NCBI RefSeq assembly: GCF_028561565.1
Contig: NZ_JAQQTE010000004.1
Location: 62,001 to 126,000 of the forward strand
From: Gilvibacter sediminis
Lineage (GTDB): Bacteria; Bacteroidota; Bacteroidia; Flavobacteriales; Flavobacteriaceae
Reading direction: 5' to 3'
DNA length: 64,000 bases
Under the pieces are notes generated by a model. It made no database searches. It was not told the origin of the DNA and was given only the letters and a program-made list of their open reading frames with translations. This document shows, piece by piece, positions 8,311 to 16,702 of this stretch. Position 1 is the first letter of the stretch; each line of letters begins with the position of its first letter. The position numbers and the translations under genes are program-made.

Positions 8311-9067
8311 TTTATACCTATCACTATTGATATTGACGTTTGCTGCGATGAGCTGTCAGCAAGCGGAGCCTCAACAACAGATCCAGCCTCAAGCGCTCTT
8401 AGACAGTGCAATTGCAGCGCACGGCGGAGGCCATTATGATGGAGCGACCATCAGTTTTGGACTGAACAATTACGATTTTAAACTCAAGCGAGAAGGCTAT
8501 ACTTATGACTATGAAATGTCTCAGGAAAAAGATGGCGTCTTACACAAGGTGAATACTTTTAACGGCGGATTGACCTATAAAATGGGCGATAGTCTGGTAG
8601 ATCATGGTGGGCGTCAAATGACTTTGATCAGAGAGCGCGTCAATAACGTAGCCTATGATTTTTATATTCCTTATTCGCTTACTGGGAATGATGTGATCTT
8701 AGAGTATTTAGGAATGGAGGACATGCGCTTAAAGCCCTATCACAAACTCAAAGTGAGTTATAAGCAAATTCCCGGTGGAGACCCTGATCACCGCGCTTAT
8801 GTGCTTTGGATCAGCAAAGACACCTATGAGATTGATTTTATCGCTAAGCAAAATGATGAAGCCAGTGGCAGAAAGCAATTCATGGCTGCGGCATACAAGC
8901 GTAGGGTAAACGGCATGCTCTTTTCAGACTTTGAGCTTTACCAGACTCCAGGTCGCAATAAGGACGTTCGTATTGATTCCTTGGGAATTGCCTATAATTC
9001 AGGGAATATGCAGCGAAAGGCCGTTACCACCTATATGGATGTGGAAGTAAGCCTGCCTGAGGATTAA
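8297..9067 (+). CDS. lipoprotein, second of a tandem paralogous pair (DUF6503-like)
   Basis: The 256-aa product has a lipoprotein signal peptide with AMSC at the cleavage site. It resembles its upstream neighbour in organisation: a QALLDSAIAAHGG motif early in the mature part, a YDF/LKREG strand pair, a central GND/AA-YFAR-YGL-like segment and a YKRR/YTS-like region near the end. Divergence is high, so the duplication is old. The ATG lies inside the end of the upstream gene (14-nt overlap). The stop TAA interlocks with the stop of the convergent histidine phosphatase gene (shared TTAA). Function unknown. Confidence 0.75.
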   Translation: MKQINLYLSLLILTFAAMSCQQAEPQQQIQPQALLDSAIAAHGGGHYDGATISFGLNNYDFKLKREGYTYDYEMSQEKDGVLHKVNTFNGGLTYKMGDSLVDHGGRQMTLIRERVNNVAYDFYIPYSLTGNDVILEYLGMEDMRLKPYHKLKVSYKQIPGGDPDHRAYVLWISKDTYEIDFIAKQNDEASGRKQFMAAAYKRRVNGMLFSDFELYQTPGRNKDVRIDSLGIAYNSGNMQRKAVTTYMDVEVSLPED

Positions 9068-9579
9068 TTGATCTGTAAAATCTGAACACTTACCGTGTCA
9101 CCGGTTTTGGTGACTATGTAGAGGCCGCCGTTGTTATCATCGGCCATCCAAGGATACTTTTCTTCTCCCAAAACGGCATTGACAAACACGGGCGTAGTAT
9201 TGCTATGTCCCACAACCAGGACTGTTTTGCCTGTTGTAGCTGCAGCGAAGTCTTTGTTGTACAGATCACTTGGGTCATAGGACAATACCTCAAGCCCTTG
9301 GGAAGCTGCTGTAGGAGCGGCTGTTTGCTGTGTTCTGTTATAATCTGTACTGTAAACGGCATCAAAATCTACCGTAGCGAATACTTTAGCCCAATTTTCC
9401 GCACGCGTAAGTCCTGCTTTAGTTAAGTCTGGGTTTTTATTGTCAGGGTTAGAGCGGTCTTTTTCTGCGTGTCTAATGCAGTAATATACGGTTGTAGTCT
9501 CTTCTGTTGAGGACTGGGCTTGTACATTAAAGGGACTGCAAAGGGTCAAAAAGACAATTAGAGTAGCAATAGATTTCAT
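9064..9579 (-). CDS. secreted histidine phosphatase superfamily protein
   Basis: The 171-aa product has a Sec signal peptide (MKSIATLIVFLT ... NVQA-QS), then a phosphoglycerate-mutase-like domain. RHAEKDR carries the phospho-accepting His in the RHG-type motif, STDYNRTQQTA fits the second conserved Arg region, and VVGHSNT holds the second catalytic His. It is close in size to SixA-like phosphatases but exported, so the substrate is probably a periplasmic or extracellular phosphoester; unknown. A longer frame reaches 9651, but ATG 9579 gives a clean signal peptide and the upstream DNA carries the terminator of the next gene. Confidence 0.85.
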   Translation of the reverse strand: MKSIATLIVFLTLCSPFNVQAQSSTEETTTVYYCIRHAEKDRSNPDNKNPDLTKAGLTRAENWAKVFATVDFDAVYSTDYNRTQQTAAPTAASQGLEVLSYDPSDLYNKDFAAATTGKTVLVVGHSNTTPVFVNAVLGEEKYPWMADDNNGGLYIVTKTGDTVSVQILQIN

Positions 9580-9607
9580 ACAGTGAGCTTTTCGGCTTGG
9601 AAGGTAT

Positions 9608-9651
9608 AAAATAAAATTGCCTAAAAGAAGCGCTGAGCTTCCTTTAGGCAA
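9608..9651 (-). terminator. rho-independent terminator of the 41-aa peptide gene
   Basis: On the minus strand, TTGCCTAAA ... TTTAGGCAA (arms 9643-9651 and 9617-9625) with an inner GAAGC/GCTTC stem forms a strong hairpin followed by TTTTATTTTAT. It lies 20 bp after the stop of the small ORF at 9672. Confidence 0.85.
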
Positions 9652-9671
9652 CCACCAATTCTGGTTCTTTC

Positions 9672-9797
9672 TTACAACATGCTGATAGAAAGTGAGTAGA
9701 AAAGTGTTACTAGTGTAACAACCCCAACGTAAACGGCTAAGGCTTGATTGCGTTTAGGTTGTATCTTTTTGTTGATTGTAGTTTCCATGATCTTCAT
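9672..9797 (-). CDS. 41-aa single-pass membrane peptide
   Basis: A short frame (ATG 9797, or ATG 9788 three codons later) encodes a basic N-terminus (INKKIQPKRNQ) followed by a hydrophobic segment AVYVGVVTLVTLFYS that can span the membrane, ending SISML. Three things argue that it is real: the charge pattern (positive-inside), a clear intrinsic terminator 20 bp after the stop, and its position in an otherwise unexplained gap. I do not recognise it. A longer in-frame extension to 9896 overlaps the thioesterase gene and is unlikely. It could be cotranscribed with the thioesterase 58 bp upstream. Confidence 0.55.
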   Translation of the reverse strand: MKIMETTINKKIQPKRNQALAVYVGVVTLVTLFYSLSISML

Positions 9798-9855
9798 TTT
9801 TTGGAGTTTCGTTTTTTGTTTGATACACCAATATGACGACCCAGAAAAATCTTTG

Positions 9856-10341
9856 TTACACCCTCTGCGACCGAAATGTCGAAATTCGCTGCTCAAATGT
9901 CGTTTCAGGTAGCGGATTTGCTACTGCTTTGAAAAGATTCATAAATTTTTCAGAATGTTGTTCTTTTTTCTGTGTTAAGAGGTTGAAGTGCACAAAGTTA
10001 CTCCACATGAAGGCTTTGAGGTCTCCTTTTTTCAATCCGTTCATGCGCATCTCCACAAGCAATGAATTGTCTGAGAAATGCAACAATTGGCTGCTTATTT
10101 TGACCTCTTCCATAGTAAAGGCGGGTCTGATATAAGCGATCTGTGTACTACCCACAACCCAGCTCTTTCCTTCTTTACGTCCCATTTCATAAATATCAAT
10201 GCCGTAATGGTCTATAAGTTGATCTTCACGGGCGTTGATCATATAGTTGAGGTATTCTGCGTTGTTGAGGTGATTAAAAGGATCACAATCTTGAAATCGG
10301 ATCTTAGTCACGCTTTCTAATACTTTCGGTAAATTTTCCAT
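9856..10341 (-). CDS. acyl-CoA thioesterase, 4HBT hotdog family
   Basis: The 161-aa cytoplasmic protein is a single hotdog domain. FQDCDPFNHLNN near the N-terminus carries the Asp (about residue 20) of the 4-hydroxybenzoyl-CoA thioesterase/YbgC family active site. The expected reaction is hydrolysis of an acyl-CoA (or acyl-ACP); the substrate cannot be told. A 14-bp palindrome starts 7 bp upstream of the ATG and is nearly identical to one upstream of the adjacent TetR gene, so this gene is very likely a direct target of that regulator. Confidence 0.85.
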   Translation of the reverse strand: MENLPKVLESVTKIRFQDCDPFNHLNNAEYLNYMINAREDQLIDHYGIDIYEMGRKEGKSWVVGSTQIAYIRPAFTMEEVKISSQLLHFSDNSLLVEMRMNGLKKGDLKAFMWSNFVHFNLLTQKKEQHSEKFMNLFKAVANPLPETTFEQRISTFRSQRV

Positions 10342-10347
10342 AATAAA

Positions 10348-10361
10348 ATACCAATCGGTAT
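10348..10361. promoter_or_regulatory. TetR operator 1 (ATACC-N4-GGTAT), upstream of thioesterase
   Basis: ATACCAATCGGTAT, a 5-bp-arm palindrome 7-20 bp upstream of the thioesterase ATG. With flanks it matches the site at 11009-11022 over 22 bp (AAAATACCAAxCGGTATATTTT) with one difference. Confidence 0.75.
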
Positions 10362-10378
10362 ATTTTTAGTTAAAAAAA

Positions 10379-10972
10379 TTAGGTTTCGTAGTTTTTTATC
10401 AATTGATCCAAGGCATCAACGGCAGCGACCACATAATTGTGATCATCCATAGTCTGCATCATAAAGATGGCTCCTTGGATTCTAGTGTACATCAACTTGC
10501 CAAAATTCATTTGAGCAAATTCTTCTTTAAGGTCACCTTCTGCAACTGCTAGCTCAACAAGCCCTTGAATATGCTCTTGACTTTTAGAGATCACACGCTG
10601 TACTTGAGCCATTAGCGGACTTTCGTTGTGATGTGCATCTACACCTACATTGAGAATAGGGCAGCCGCCTAACTTCCTGCTAAACTGATAGTAAGAACGG
10701 TAAAACTCGGTGATCTTATAGAGTGCTCCTAAGGCAGAATCACTTTCTTGCTGATGCAAACTGATCTGTTTGAAGAGCTCATTGACATTGTATTTGAATG
10801 CAGCAATGGCCAAAGCTTCTTTGGATTCAAAATTGCCGTAAATAGCTCCTTTGGTCAATCCGGTGGCCTTGGTCAAATCGTTAATAGAAGTGGCCGCATA
10901 GCCCTTCTGATTGAAAATGGGAGCTACGGTCTCTACAATAAACTTGGATGTTCTTTCTGCTTTAGTAAGCAT
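10379..10972 (-). CDS. TetR/AcrR family transcriptional regulator
   Basis: The 197-aa protein has an N-terminal TetR helix-turn-helix (about residues 10-55: YAATSINDLTKATGLTKGAIYGNFESKEAL) and a helical ligand-binding C-terminal domain. It lies 37 bp upstream of the thioesterase gene on the same strand. Matching palindromes in front of both genes predict autoregulation and control of the thioesterase, probably released by an acyl-CoA or fatty acid; the ligand is inference. A TAtcTTTG promoter box sits between the second operator and the ATG. Confidence 0.9.
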   Translation of the reverse strand: MLTKAERTSKFIVETVAPIFNQKGYAATSINDLTKATGLTKGAIYGNFESKEALAIAAFKYNVNELFKQISLHQQESDSALGALYKITEFYRSYYQFSRKLGGCPILNVGVDAHHNESPLMAQVQRVISKSQEHIQGLVELAVAEGDLKEEFAQMNFGKLMYTRIQGAIFMMQTMDDHNYVVAAVDALDQLIKNYET

Positions 10973-10993
10973 AATTGCGACGCATTATACTAT

Positions 10994-11001
10994 CAAAGAT
11001 A
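10994..11001 (-). promoter_or_regulatory. -7 promoter box of the TetR gene
   Basis: TAtcTTTG on the minus strand, 21 bp before the TetR ATG and 7 bp from operator 2, so a bound repressor would block this promoter. Confidence 0.55.
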
Positions 11002-11008
11002 ATAAAAA

Positions 11009-11022
11009 ATACCAAACGGTAT
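11009..11022. promoter_or_regulatory. TetR operator 2 (ATACC-N4-GGTAT), upstream of the TetR gene
   Basis: ATACCAAACGGTAT lies 36-50 bp upstream of the TetR ATG, next to its promoter box, and partner to operator 1 at 10348. Confidence 0.75.
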
Positions 11023-11025
11023 ATT

Positions 11026-11886
11026 TTATTTTTTTATGGGTGTTAAGGTGTAGCCTGCTTCCCGAAGTAAATTGATCACGCCCTTTTCTCCACCTAAATG
11101 TCCTGCACCAACGGCGTAAAACACACTTTGATCCTTGGAGAGCTTGTCTATTTTAGGAATCCAATCTGCATTTCTATTGTCTAGAATCAACGGAAGAAAG
11201 TCTAAGGGAAAAATAGCGGGATCACTGGAGGTGTATTCATACATGCCTTGCACATCTTGCTTGTTGTATAGATCCACCATAGTATAAAAGTCTTCTCGGC
11301 TACTAGCCTCACCGCGCTCCGCCATGACTAAAAGACATCGGGCTTGATCTTTATAAGGTATCTCATCAAAGAGATCATTTTGAAAATCAAAGGTTTCTAA
11401 TCCTTCAATCTCTTTACTTCCGTTTAGATGGTTCATCAGTTTGACTTCTACACCTTCTATATCACAAGAAAGTAGTGCTGTGATCAGTGCAAATTGGGTG
11501 TAATAGGGCTTTACATGTTTCAGCCGCTCATAATTTAAGCCCTCAAAACCATTTATAAAGTTTTTCACTTTAGCTTCTTCTTCCTCAGAAAAGAAATCGC
11601 TCAAACTCTGATTGTCAGCCATCATAAGACTGGCTGGATCAATTTGATTGTAAGCCGGATCGTCCATATCAGCTTCTAAAACCAAAAGGTCCGCCTTATC
11701 CATAGTATTGTAAACTACCTCTGGCAACTGCAGATTACAGCCGATATGTATAGTTCCTAATAAATAAGAGGGTTCTTCAAGACCGTTACCTGATATCTCC
11801 CAGAGGTTAGAATTTTCTAGATTTTGTGTTTTACAGCCGAAGAGGGTAGTGACTGTCAGGCCAAGGCCGAGTAGAAATTTTTGCAT
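11026..11886 (-). CDS. TraB/GumN family lipoprotein
   Basis: The 286-aa product has a lipoprotein signal peptide with LFGC. The mature part has the TraB/GumN hallmarks: GTIHIGC near the N-terminus and VGAGHLGGEKGVI near the C-terminus, the conserved His/Glu-containing motifs proposed to bind metal. Distant homologues (TIKI) are metal-dependent proteases, but bacterial functions are mostly unknown. It lies in the envelope facing the periplasm. The stop is only 4 bp from operator 2 of the TetR gene; the intrinsic terminator of clpB separates it from clpB upstream. Confidence 0.85.
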   Translation of the reverse strand: MQKFLLGLGLTVTTLFGCKTQNLENSNLWEISGNGLEEPSYLLGTIHIGCNLQLPEVVYNTMDKADLLVLEADMDDPAYNQIDPASLMMADNQSLSDFFSEEEEAKVKNFINGFEGLNYERLKHVKPYYTQFALITALLSCDIEGVEVKLMNHLNGSKEIEGLETFDFQNDLFDEIPYKDQARCLLVMAERGEASSREDFYTMVDLYNKQDVQGMYEYTSSDPAIFPLDFLPLILDNRNADWIPKIDKLSKDQSVFYAVGAGHLGGEKGVINLLREAGYTLTPIKK

Positions 11887-11928
11887 ACGATGAATTTACT
11901 ATGGGTAGTATATGCTGATGTGATGTTA

Positions 11929-11958
11929 CAAAAAAGCCCCCCAATTTGGGAGGCTTTT
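11929..11958 (-). terminator. rho-independent terminator of clpB
   Basis: On the minus strand AAAAGCCTCCCAAA ... TTGGGGGGCTTTTTT forms a GC-rich hairpin with a T tract, 16 bp after the clpB stop. The A/T symmetry of the arms would allow it to work weakly on the other strand too. Confidence 0.85.
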
Positions 11959-11973
11959 AACGTTCATATCCAA

Positions 11974-14574
11974 TTAGGAGTTGACCAGATCATTTTGGTT
12001 CCTAAAGACCAGTTTGCCGTCAAAGCTGTCCAGCAGGATGATACTTTCTGCGGATACTGTTCCGGCTAAGATCTCCTTAGATAGTGCATTGAGCACTTCT
12101 CTTTGAATCACTCGTTTTACCGGTCTGGCTCCAAACTGCGGATCAAATCCACGTTCGGCCAAAAAGGCGATGGCCTCATCGGTCGCATCTAAGGTGATGT
12201 TTTGCTTATTGAGCATTTTAATCACGCCTTTGAGCTGCAGTCCCACAATTTGAGCAATATCGCTCTTAGTAAGTGGGGTGAACAGAATGATGTCATCAAT
12301 TCGATTCAAGAACTCAGGTCTCACGGCCTGTTTTAGCAAGCCGAGTACATCCACCTTGGCGGCTTCCATAGCGCTGTCCAGATCCTTAATGGCTTCAAAT
12401 CGCTCCTGAATAATGTTGCTCCCCATATTTGAGGTCATGATGATAATGGTGTTCTTAAAATCAGCCACGCGCCCTTTATTGTCCGTCAAACGTCCCTCAT
12501 CTAAAACTTGCAACAAAATGTTGAAGGTGTCTGGGTGCGCCTTTTCAATCTCATCCAAAAGAACCACAGAGTAAGGTCTGCGTCTCACAGCCTCTGTAAG
12601 CTGTCCGCCTTCATCATAGCCTACGTATCCCGGAGGTGCTCCAACCAAACGGCTCACGCTGTGTCGCTCCTGATATTCGCTCATATCAATACGGGTCATG
12701 GCGTTTTCATCATTGAAGAGATACTCGGCCAACGCCTTCGCTAGCTCCGTTTTACCAACTCCAGTGGTTCCTAGAAATAAGAAGGATCCAATCGGCTTTT
12801 TAGCATCCTGAAGCCCAGCGCGTGAACGTCTAATGGCATCACTTACTGCGGTAATGGCTTCTTGTTGCCCCACCACGCGTTTGTGCAACTCTTGCTCCAA
12901 TTGCAATAGTTTTTCGCGTTCGCTTTGCAGCATTTTGGTCACAGGAATTCCTGTCCATTTAGCCACTACTTCTGCAATGTCCTCATGGGTCACCTCTTCT
13001 TTGATCAAGGCAGAACCTTGCTGAGCAGCCAATTCGGCTTGTTTGGAATCTAAGGCTTCTTGAGCCTCTTTGATCTTTCCATAGCGCAATTCAGCCACTT
13101 TCCCATAGTCGCCTTCACGTTCTGCACGTTCTGCTTCTAACTTTAAGGCTTCTATTTCGGTTTTGATCTGCTGTACGCTATCAACCACCTCTTTTTCTTG
13201 CTTCCATTTGGCGTGGATCTCGTTGCGCTCTTCCTTGAGATTGGCCAAGTCTGCTCTAAGGATCTTCAGCTTGGCTTCGTCCTTTTCACGTTTAATGGCT
13301 TCTATCTCAATCTCCAATTGCATGATCTTGCGGTCCAGCACATCCAACTCTTCCGGTTTGGAATTGATCTCCATCCGCAGCTTGGAAGCCGCCTCATCCA
13401 TGAGGTCAATGGCCTTGTCTGGCAAGAATCTGTTGGTGATATAGCGTTGAGAAAGCTCCACGGCACCTATGATGGCGTCGTCTTTGATACGCACCTTGTG
13501 GTGGTTCTCATATTTTTCTTTGATTCCTCGTAGGATGGAAATTGCACTTTCTGTATCGGGCTCATCTACTTGTACCTTTTGGAATCTACGCTCTAAAGCC
13601 TTGTCCTTTTCAAAGTACTTCTGATACTCATCAAGCGTAGTGGCTCCGATGGCGCGCAGTTCTCCGCGTGCCAGAGCGGGTTTGAGGATATTGGCTGCAT
13701 CCATGGCCCCTTGACCGCCTCCAGCACCAACTAGGGTGTGGATCTCATCTATGAACAGCACAATATCTCCGTCACTAGAAGTTACTTCTTTAATGACCGC
13801 TTTAAGGCGCTCCTCAAACTCTCCTTTGAATTTAGCCCCTGCGATCAGCGCTCCCATATCCAAGCTATAGATCTGCTTTTGTTGTAAATTCTCAGGTACA
13901 TCGCCATCCACAATGCGGTGGGCAAGGCCTTCAGCTATGGCTGTTTTACCCGTACCAGGTTCTCCAACCAACATAGGATTGTTTTTGGTGCGACGGGAGA
14001 GGATCTGTAAAATTCGTCTGATTTCCTCGTCACGACCAATTACAGGATCCAGCTTGCCTTCTTGCGCCAATTGATTCAAATTCTTGGCGTATTTACTCAA
14101 GGAGTTATAGGATTCTTCTGCTGAGGCGGAGGTTACTCGTTCTCCTTTACGCAGCTCTTCAATGGCGGCTTCCAATACTTTAGTAGTTACTCCTTGGTCT
14201 TTTAAGGCTTGTGAGACCGTATTCTTACTCTCAAAGATGGCGAGTAAAAGATGTTCAATAGAAACGAATTCATCATCGCGCTTTTTAGCGCTAATGGACG
14301 CATCATTGAGGATCTTGGCAGTTTCTCTGCCCAACATAATGTCGGCTCCGCTCACCTTGGCTTTTCGTTCTAATTCTCTATCTAGAATCTGCTCCAAGGC
14401 AGTGGGGTTGACATTGAGTTTTTTAAGCAGATAGGGCAGCACGTTTTCATCAACCTCCAGCATGGCTTTAAAAAGATGCTCAGGGTCAATATGCTGCTGC
14501 GACAACTCTTGGGTAAGTTGATGCGCTTGCTGCACGGCTTCCTGCGATTTTATAGTGTAATTATTAAAATTCAT
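11974..14574 (-). CDS. clpB: ATP-dependent chaperone ClpB
   Basis: Hexameric AAA+ disaggregase that works with DnaK to rescue aggregated proteins. The 866-aa protein has the full ClpB plan: Clp N-terminal repeats (1-145), first AAA+ domain with Walker A GEPGTGKT (about 203-210) and Walker B ILFIDEIH, the coiled-coil M domain (about 400-530, very rich in K/E/L), second AAA+ domain with Walker A GTTGVGKT (about 602-609, Thr in place of the usual Pro) and [12 protein letters not shown], and a C-terminal D2-small domain. The ATG at 14574 is standard. It faces ytxJ divergently over 163 bp holding a CGTCAAtTTGACG palindrome. Confidence 0.98.
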   Translation of the reverse strand: MNFNNYTIKSQEAVQQAHQLTQELSQQHIDPEHLFKAMLEVDENVLPYLLKKLNVNPTALEQILDRELERKAKVSGADIMLGRETAKILNDASISAKKRDDEFVSIEHLLLAIFESKNTVSQALKDQGVTTKVLEAAIEELRKGERVTSASAEESYNSLSKYAKNLNQLAQEGKLDPVIGRDEEIRRILQILSRRTKNNPMLVGEPGTGKTAIAEGLAHRIVDGDVPENLQQKQIYSLDMGALIAGAKFKGEFEERLKAVIKEVTSSDGDIVLFIDEIHTLVGAGGGQGAMDAANILKPALARGELRAIGATTLDEYQKYFEKDKALERRFQKVQVDEPDTESAISILRGIKEKYENHHKVRIKDDAIIGAVELSQRYITNRFLPDKAIDLMDEAASKLRMEINSKPEELDVLDRKIMQLEIEIEAIKREKDEAKLKILRADLANLKEERNEIHAKWKQEKEVVDSVQQIKTEIEALKLEAERAEREGDYGKVAELRYGKIKEAQEALDSKQAELAAQQGSALIKEEVTHEDIAEVVAKWTGIPVTKMLQSEREKLLQLEQELHKRVVGQQEAITAVSDAIRRSRAGLQDAKKPIGSFLFLGTTGVGKTELAKALAEYLFNDENAMTRIDMSEYQERHSVSRLVGAPPGYVGYDEGGQLTEAVRRRPYSVVLLDEIEKAHPDTFNILLQVLDEGRLTDNKGRVADFKNTIIIMTSNMGSNIIQERFEAIKDLDSAMEAAKVDVLGLLKQAVRPEFLNRIDDIILFTPLTKSDIAQIVGLQLKGVIKMLNKQNITLDATDEAIAFLAERGFDPQFGARPVKRVIQREVLNALSKEILAGTVSAESIILLDSFDGKLVFRNQNDLVNS

Positions 14575-14635
14575 TGTCTTTCCTTTGATTTGGATTCGCT
14601 ACTATGGAATCAAAACTCAGACCATTGTAAAAAAG

Positions 14636-14648
14636 CGTCAATTTGACG
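14636..14648. promoter_or_regulatory. 13-bp palindrome between clpB and ytxJ
   Basis: CGTCAATTTGACG is perfectly symmetric about one central base, 62 bp upstream of the clpB ATG and 90 bp upstream of the ytxJ ATG. It may be an operator serving one or both genes. It is unlike the CIRCE heat-shock element. Confidence 0.35.
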
Positions 14649-14725
14649 TAATCTACTGTGCTTTAGTACGACAGATTGTCAAGATCAGCGGTATAACATA
14701 TGCTAAAAACCTGATCTAAATCCTT

Positions 14726-14733
14726 TATTTTTG
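14726..14733 (+). promoter_or_regulatory. -7 promoter box of ytxJ
   Basis: TAttTTTG, exact -7 consensus, 4 bp before the ytxJ ATG, implying a leaderless or near-leaderless mRNA. No clear -33 element. Confidence 0.45.
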
Positions 14734-14737
14734 TGCT

Positions 14738-15130
14738 ATGAGTCTGTTTAAAAAAATCTTCAATAGTGAATCGACTCCAAAAGAACCTCAATTTGAGATT
14801 CCTTGGATTCCACTAACCGACATCAAACAACTGGATGAGTTGGTTGAACTTTCCAAATCAAAACCAGTTTTGATCTTCAAACATTCTACACGTTGTGGAA
14901 TTAGTAGTATGACCATGCGTCAATTCACAGGATCCTACAACTACGAGGCATCACAGATCCAGCCGTACTATTTGGATCTGTTGTCTTACAGAGACCTGTC
15001 TAATGAGATCGCCATTCGGTTTCAAGTACTTCACCAAAGTCCGCAGCTCATTGTCATCAAAAATGGATCTACAGTTCACGCCGCTTCTCATTATGAGATC
15101 CAGGCTGCTAGTTTAGAGCGTTATATTTAA
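14738..15130 (+). CDS. ytxJ: YtxJ-like monothiol bacilliredoxin
   Basis: The 130-aa protein is a thioredoxin-fold protein with FKHSTRCGIS: a single active-site Cys in the place of CxxC, the signature of the YtxJ (DUF2847) family, which is linked to bacillithiol. Its expected role is to remove bacillithiol from mixed disulfides on proteins. This implies that the organism makes bacillithiol, which some Bacteroidetes do; the biosynthesis genes bshABC are not in the window. Cytoplasmic, no signal peptide. It stands divergent to clpB, both with stress-related roles. Confidence 0.85.
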   Translation: MSLFKKIFNSESTPKEPQFEIPWIPLTDIKQLDELVELSKSKPVLIFKHSTRCGISSMTMRQFTGSYNYEASQIQPYYLDLLSYRDLSNEIAIRFQVLHQSPQLIVIKNGSTVHAASHYEIQAASLERYI

Positions 15131-15183
15131 GAGTGAGTGTAACAATTTTTTAGAAGTAAGCTCTGTAAGGTAACACTATCCTT

Positions 15184-16698
15184 ATGAGTAATTATTTTCT
15201 AGCCTTCCTATTGTTCGTTTCAATTTCTGCTAAAGGGCAAACCTCTGTAGCAGACTTAAACCTCGATTATGGTCCCTATGAAGTGGGCTATCGCTACACA
15301 CAACTAATAGACAACAGCCGCAGCTACAACGTGAAAGGAAATTGGACTACAGCAACCATTGCACGTCCTATTCCTTTGAGTATTTGGTTTCCTGCGCAGT
15401 CAACCTCCGCTTCTGCTCCTATGAAGGTGATGGATTATATGCGTGTTCTCAAGTTGGAAGAAGAATGGGAATACTTACCAGATTCTTTGATCTTAAATTG
15501 GTTCTATTATGCGCCCAATGCGCAGAACAAGGCCCATCTTTTGGAAGAGGTCAAGGCCGTAAAGGATCAAGCGGTATGTAAAGGGAAGTACCCGGTCGTC
15601 GTGTATGCGCCGAGTTATGGTGCGGCCTCAACCGAGAATTTTGCTCTTTGTGAGTACTTAGCCAGTTATGGATATGTGGTTATTGCCAGTCCAAGCCGTG
15701 GTGCCTACAACCGCAGTTTTACCGGAGGTACACTCCTTGATCTGGAAACTCAAGCTCGTGATATTGAGTTTATCATTGATGCCTTAGATGATTTCAGTTT
15801 TGTAGATACGAGCAGAATTGCAACCATGGGTTTCAGTTTCGGGGGGATTTCTAATGTGCTGGCTTGTATCAGAAACAAAAAGATCAAAGCAAATGTGAGT
15901 CTTGACGGAAGTGTGAAGTATCAGTTTAAAACATTGGCAGCTTCGCCTTTTTATCGTCAGAATGAATTCGCCATTCCCTTCATTCATTTTTCTCAAAAAG
16001 ATATACCCGTGGCGGTTTTGGAGCAAGATGGAATTGATCCTGCATTGAACACGGATTTTGAATTTTACGACCGTTTGGGCAAGGCTCCAGCCTATCAACT
16101 CAAGATGTTGGATTTGACTCATGGCAATTTCAGCAGTTTTGGAGTCTTGTTTGCCAATCGCGATCAGCGACAAGACACATCAGATCAGCTCATTATGGAG
16201 TCTTATAATATTCTTTGCGAGTACAGCCGTCATTTTTTGGATGCTTTTTTAAAGGTCGATGATTTTTCACCTTCAAAGTTTGATGAGATTCTAAAAGGTA
16301 GCTCCGTTAGCTCAGAGCGGTTTAGCTATCAAACAAAGGCTAAGCAGGCTCAACCTATGAGCTTAGCAGAATTCAACGAACTTGCAGCAAAACAGAACTA
16401 CGCAGATCTAATGACTCTGTACAAAAAAGCAAAGCTCGAACAGAAATTTCATCAAGGAGATTTGAACAATTTAGGTCTTCACTTATTCTTTAACCCAAAA
16501 TCACAGCAATCCGGAATCGCTGTGCTTAAGTTTGCGACCGAGTTGTACCCAGAATCAGCCAATCTCTTTGACAGTCTTGGAGAGGCCTATTTTCTGTCGA
16601 ATCAATATCCTCAGGCCACTCGCGCCTTTGAGCGTTCTTTGATGCTGTATCCAGAGAATGTCAATGCGAACAATCGACTTAAGGCCATGAAGCAGTGA
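15184..16698 (+). CDS. secreted alpha/beta hydrolase with C-terminal TPR repeats
   Basis: The 504-aa product has a signal peptide (ending SAKG-QTS). Residues about 30-350 form an alpha/beta hydrolase: nucleophile motif GFSFGG with Ser218, and LTHGNFS supplying the likely catalytic His313. The overall pattern (APSYGAAS, ASPSRGAYN) is like dienelactone hydrolase or PAF-acetylhydrolase-type esterases. Residues about 400-504 carry two TPR-like helical pairs (YPESANLFDSLGEAYF, YPQATRAFERSLMLYPEN). This esterase-TPR fusion is common in Bacteroidetes; the substrate is unknown. It converges on the fumarylacetoacetase gene with a 4-bp gap. Confidence 0.85.
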   Translation: MSNYFLAFLLFVSISAKGQTSVADLNLDYGPYEVGYRYTQLIDNSRSYNVKGNWTTATIARPIPLSIWFPAQSTSASAPMKVMDYMRVLKLEEEWEYLPDSLILNWFYYAPNAQNKAHLLEEVKAVKDQAVCKGKYPVVVYAPSYGAASTENFALCEYLASYGYVVIASPSRGAYNRSFTGGTLLDLETQARDIEFIIDALDDFSFVDTSRIATMGFSFGGISNVLACIRNKKIKANVSLDGSVKYQFKTLAASPFYRQNEFAIPFIHFSQKDIPVAVLEQDGIDPALNTDFEFYDRLGKAPAYQLKMLDLTHGNFSSFGVLFANRDQRQDTSDQLIMESYNILCEYSRHFLDAFLKVDDFSPSKFDEILKGSSVSSERFSYQTKAKQAQPMSLAEFNELAAKQNYADLMTLYKKAKLEQKFHQGDLNNLGLHLFFNPKSQQSGIAVLKFATELYPESANLFDSLGEAYFLSNQYPQATRAFERSLMLYPENVNANNRLKAMKQ

Positions 16699-16702
16699 GC
16701 TT

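Noticed and set aside
9580-9651. 24-codon N-terminal extension of the histidine phosphatase
   Set aside because: The stretch consists of terminator hairpin DNA of the neighbouring small gene, and the ATG at 9579 gives a normal signal peptide.
14575-14737. Possible CIRCE heat-shock element upstream of clpB
   Set aside because: The TTAGCACTC-N9-GAGTGCTAA pattern is absent; only an unrelated 13-bp palindrome is seen.
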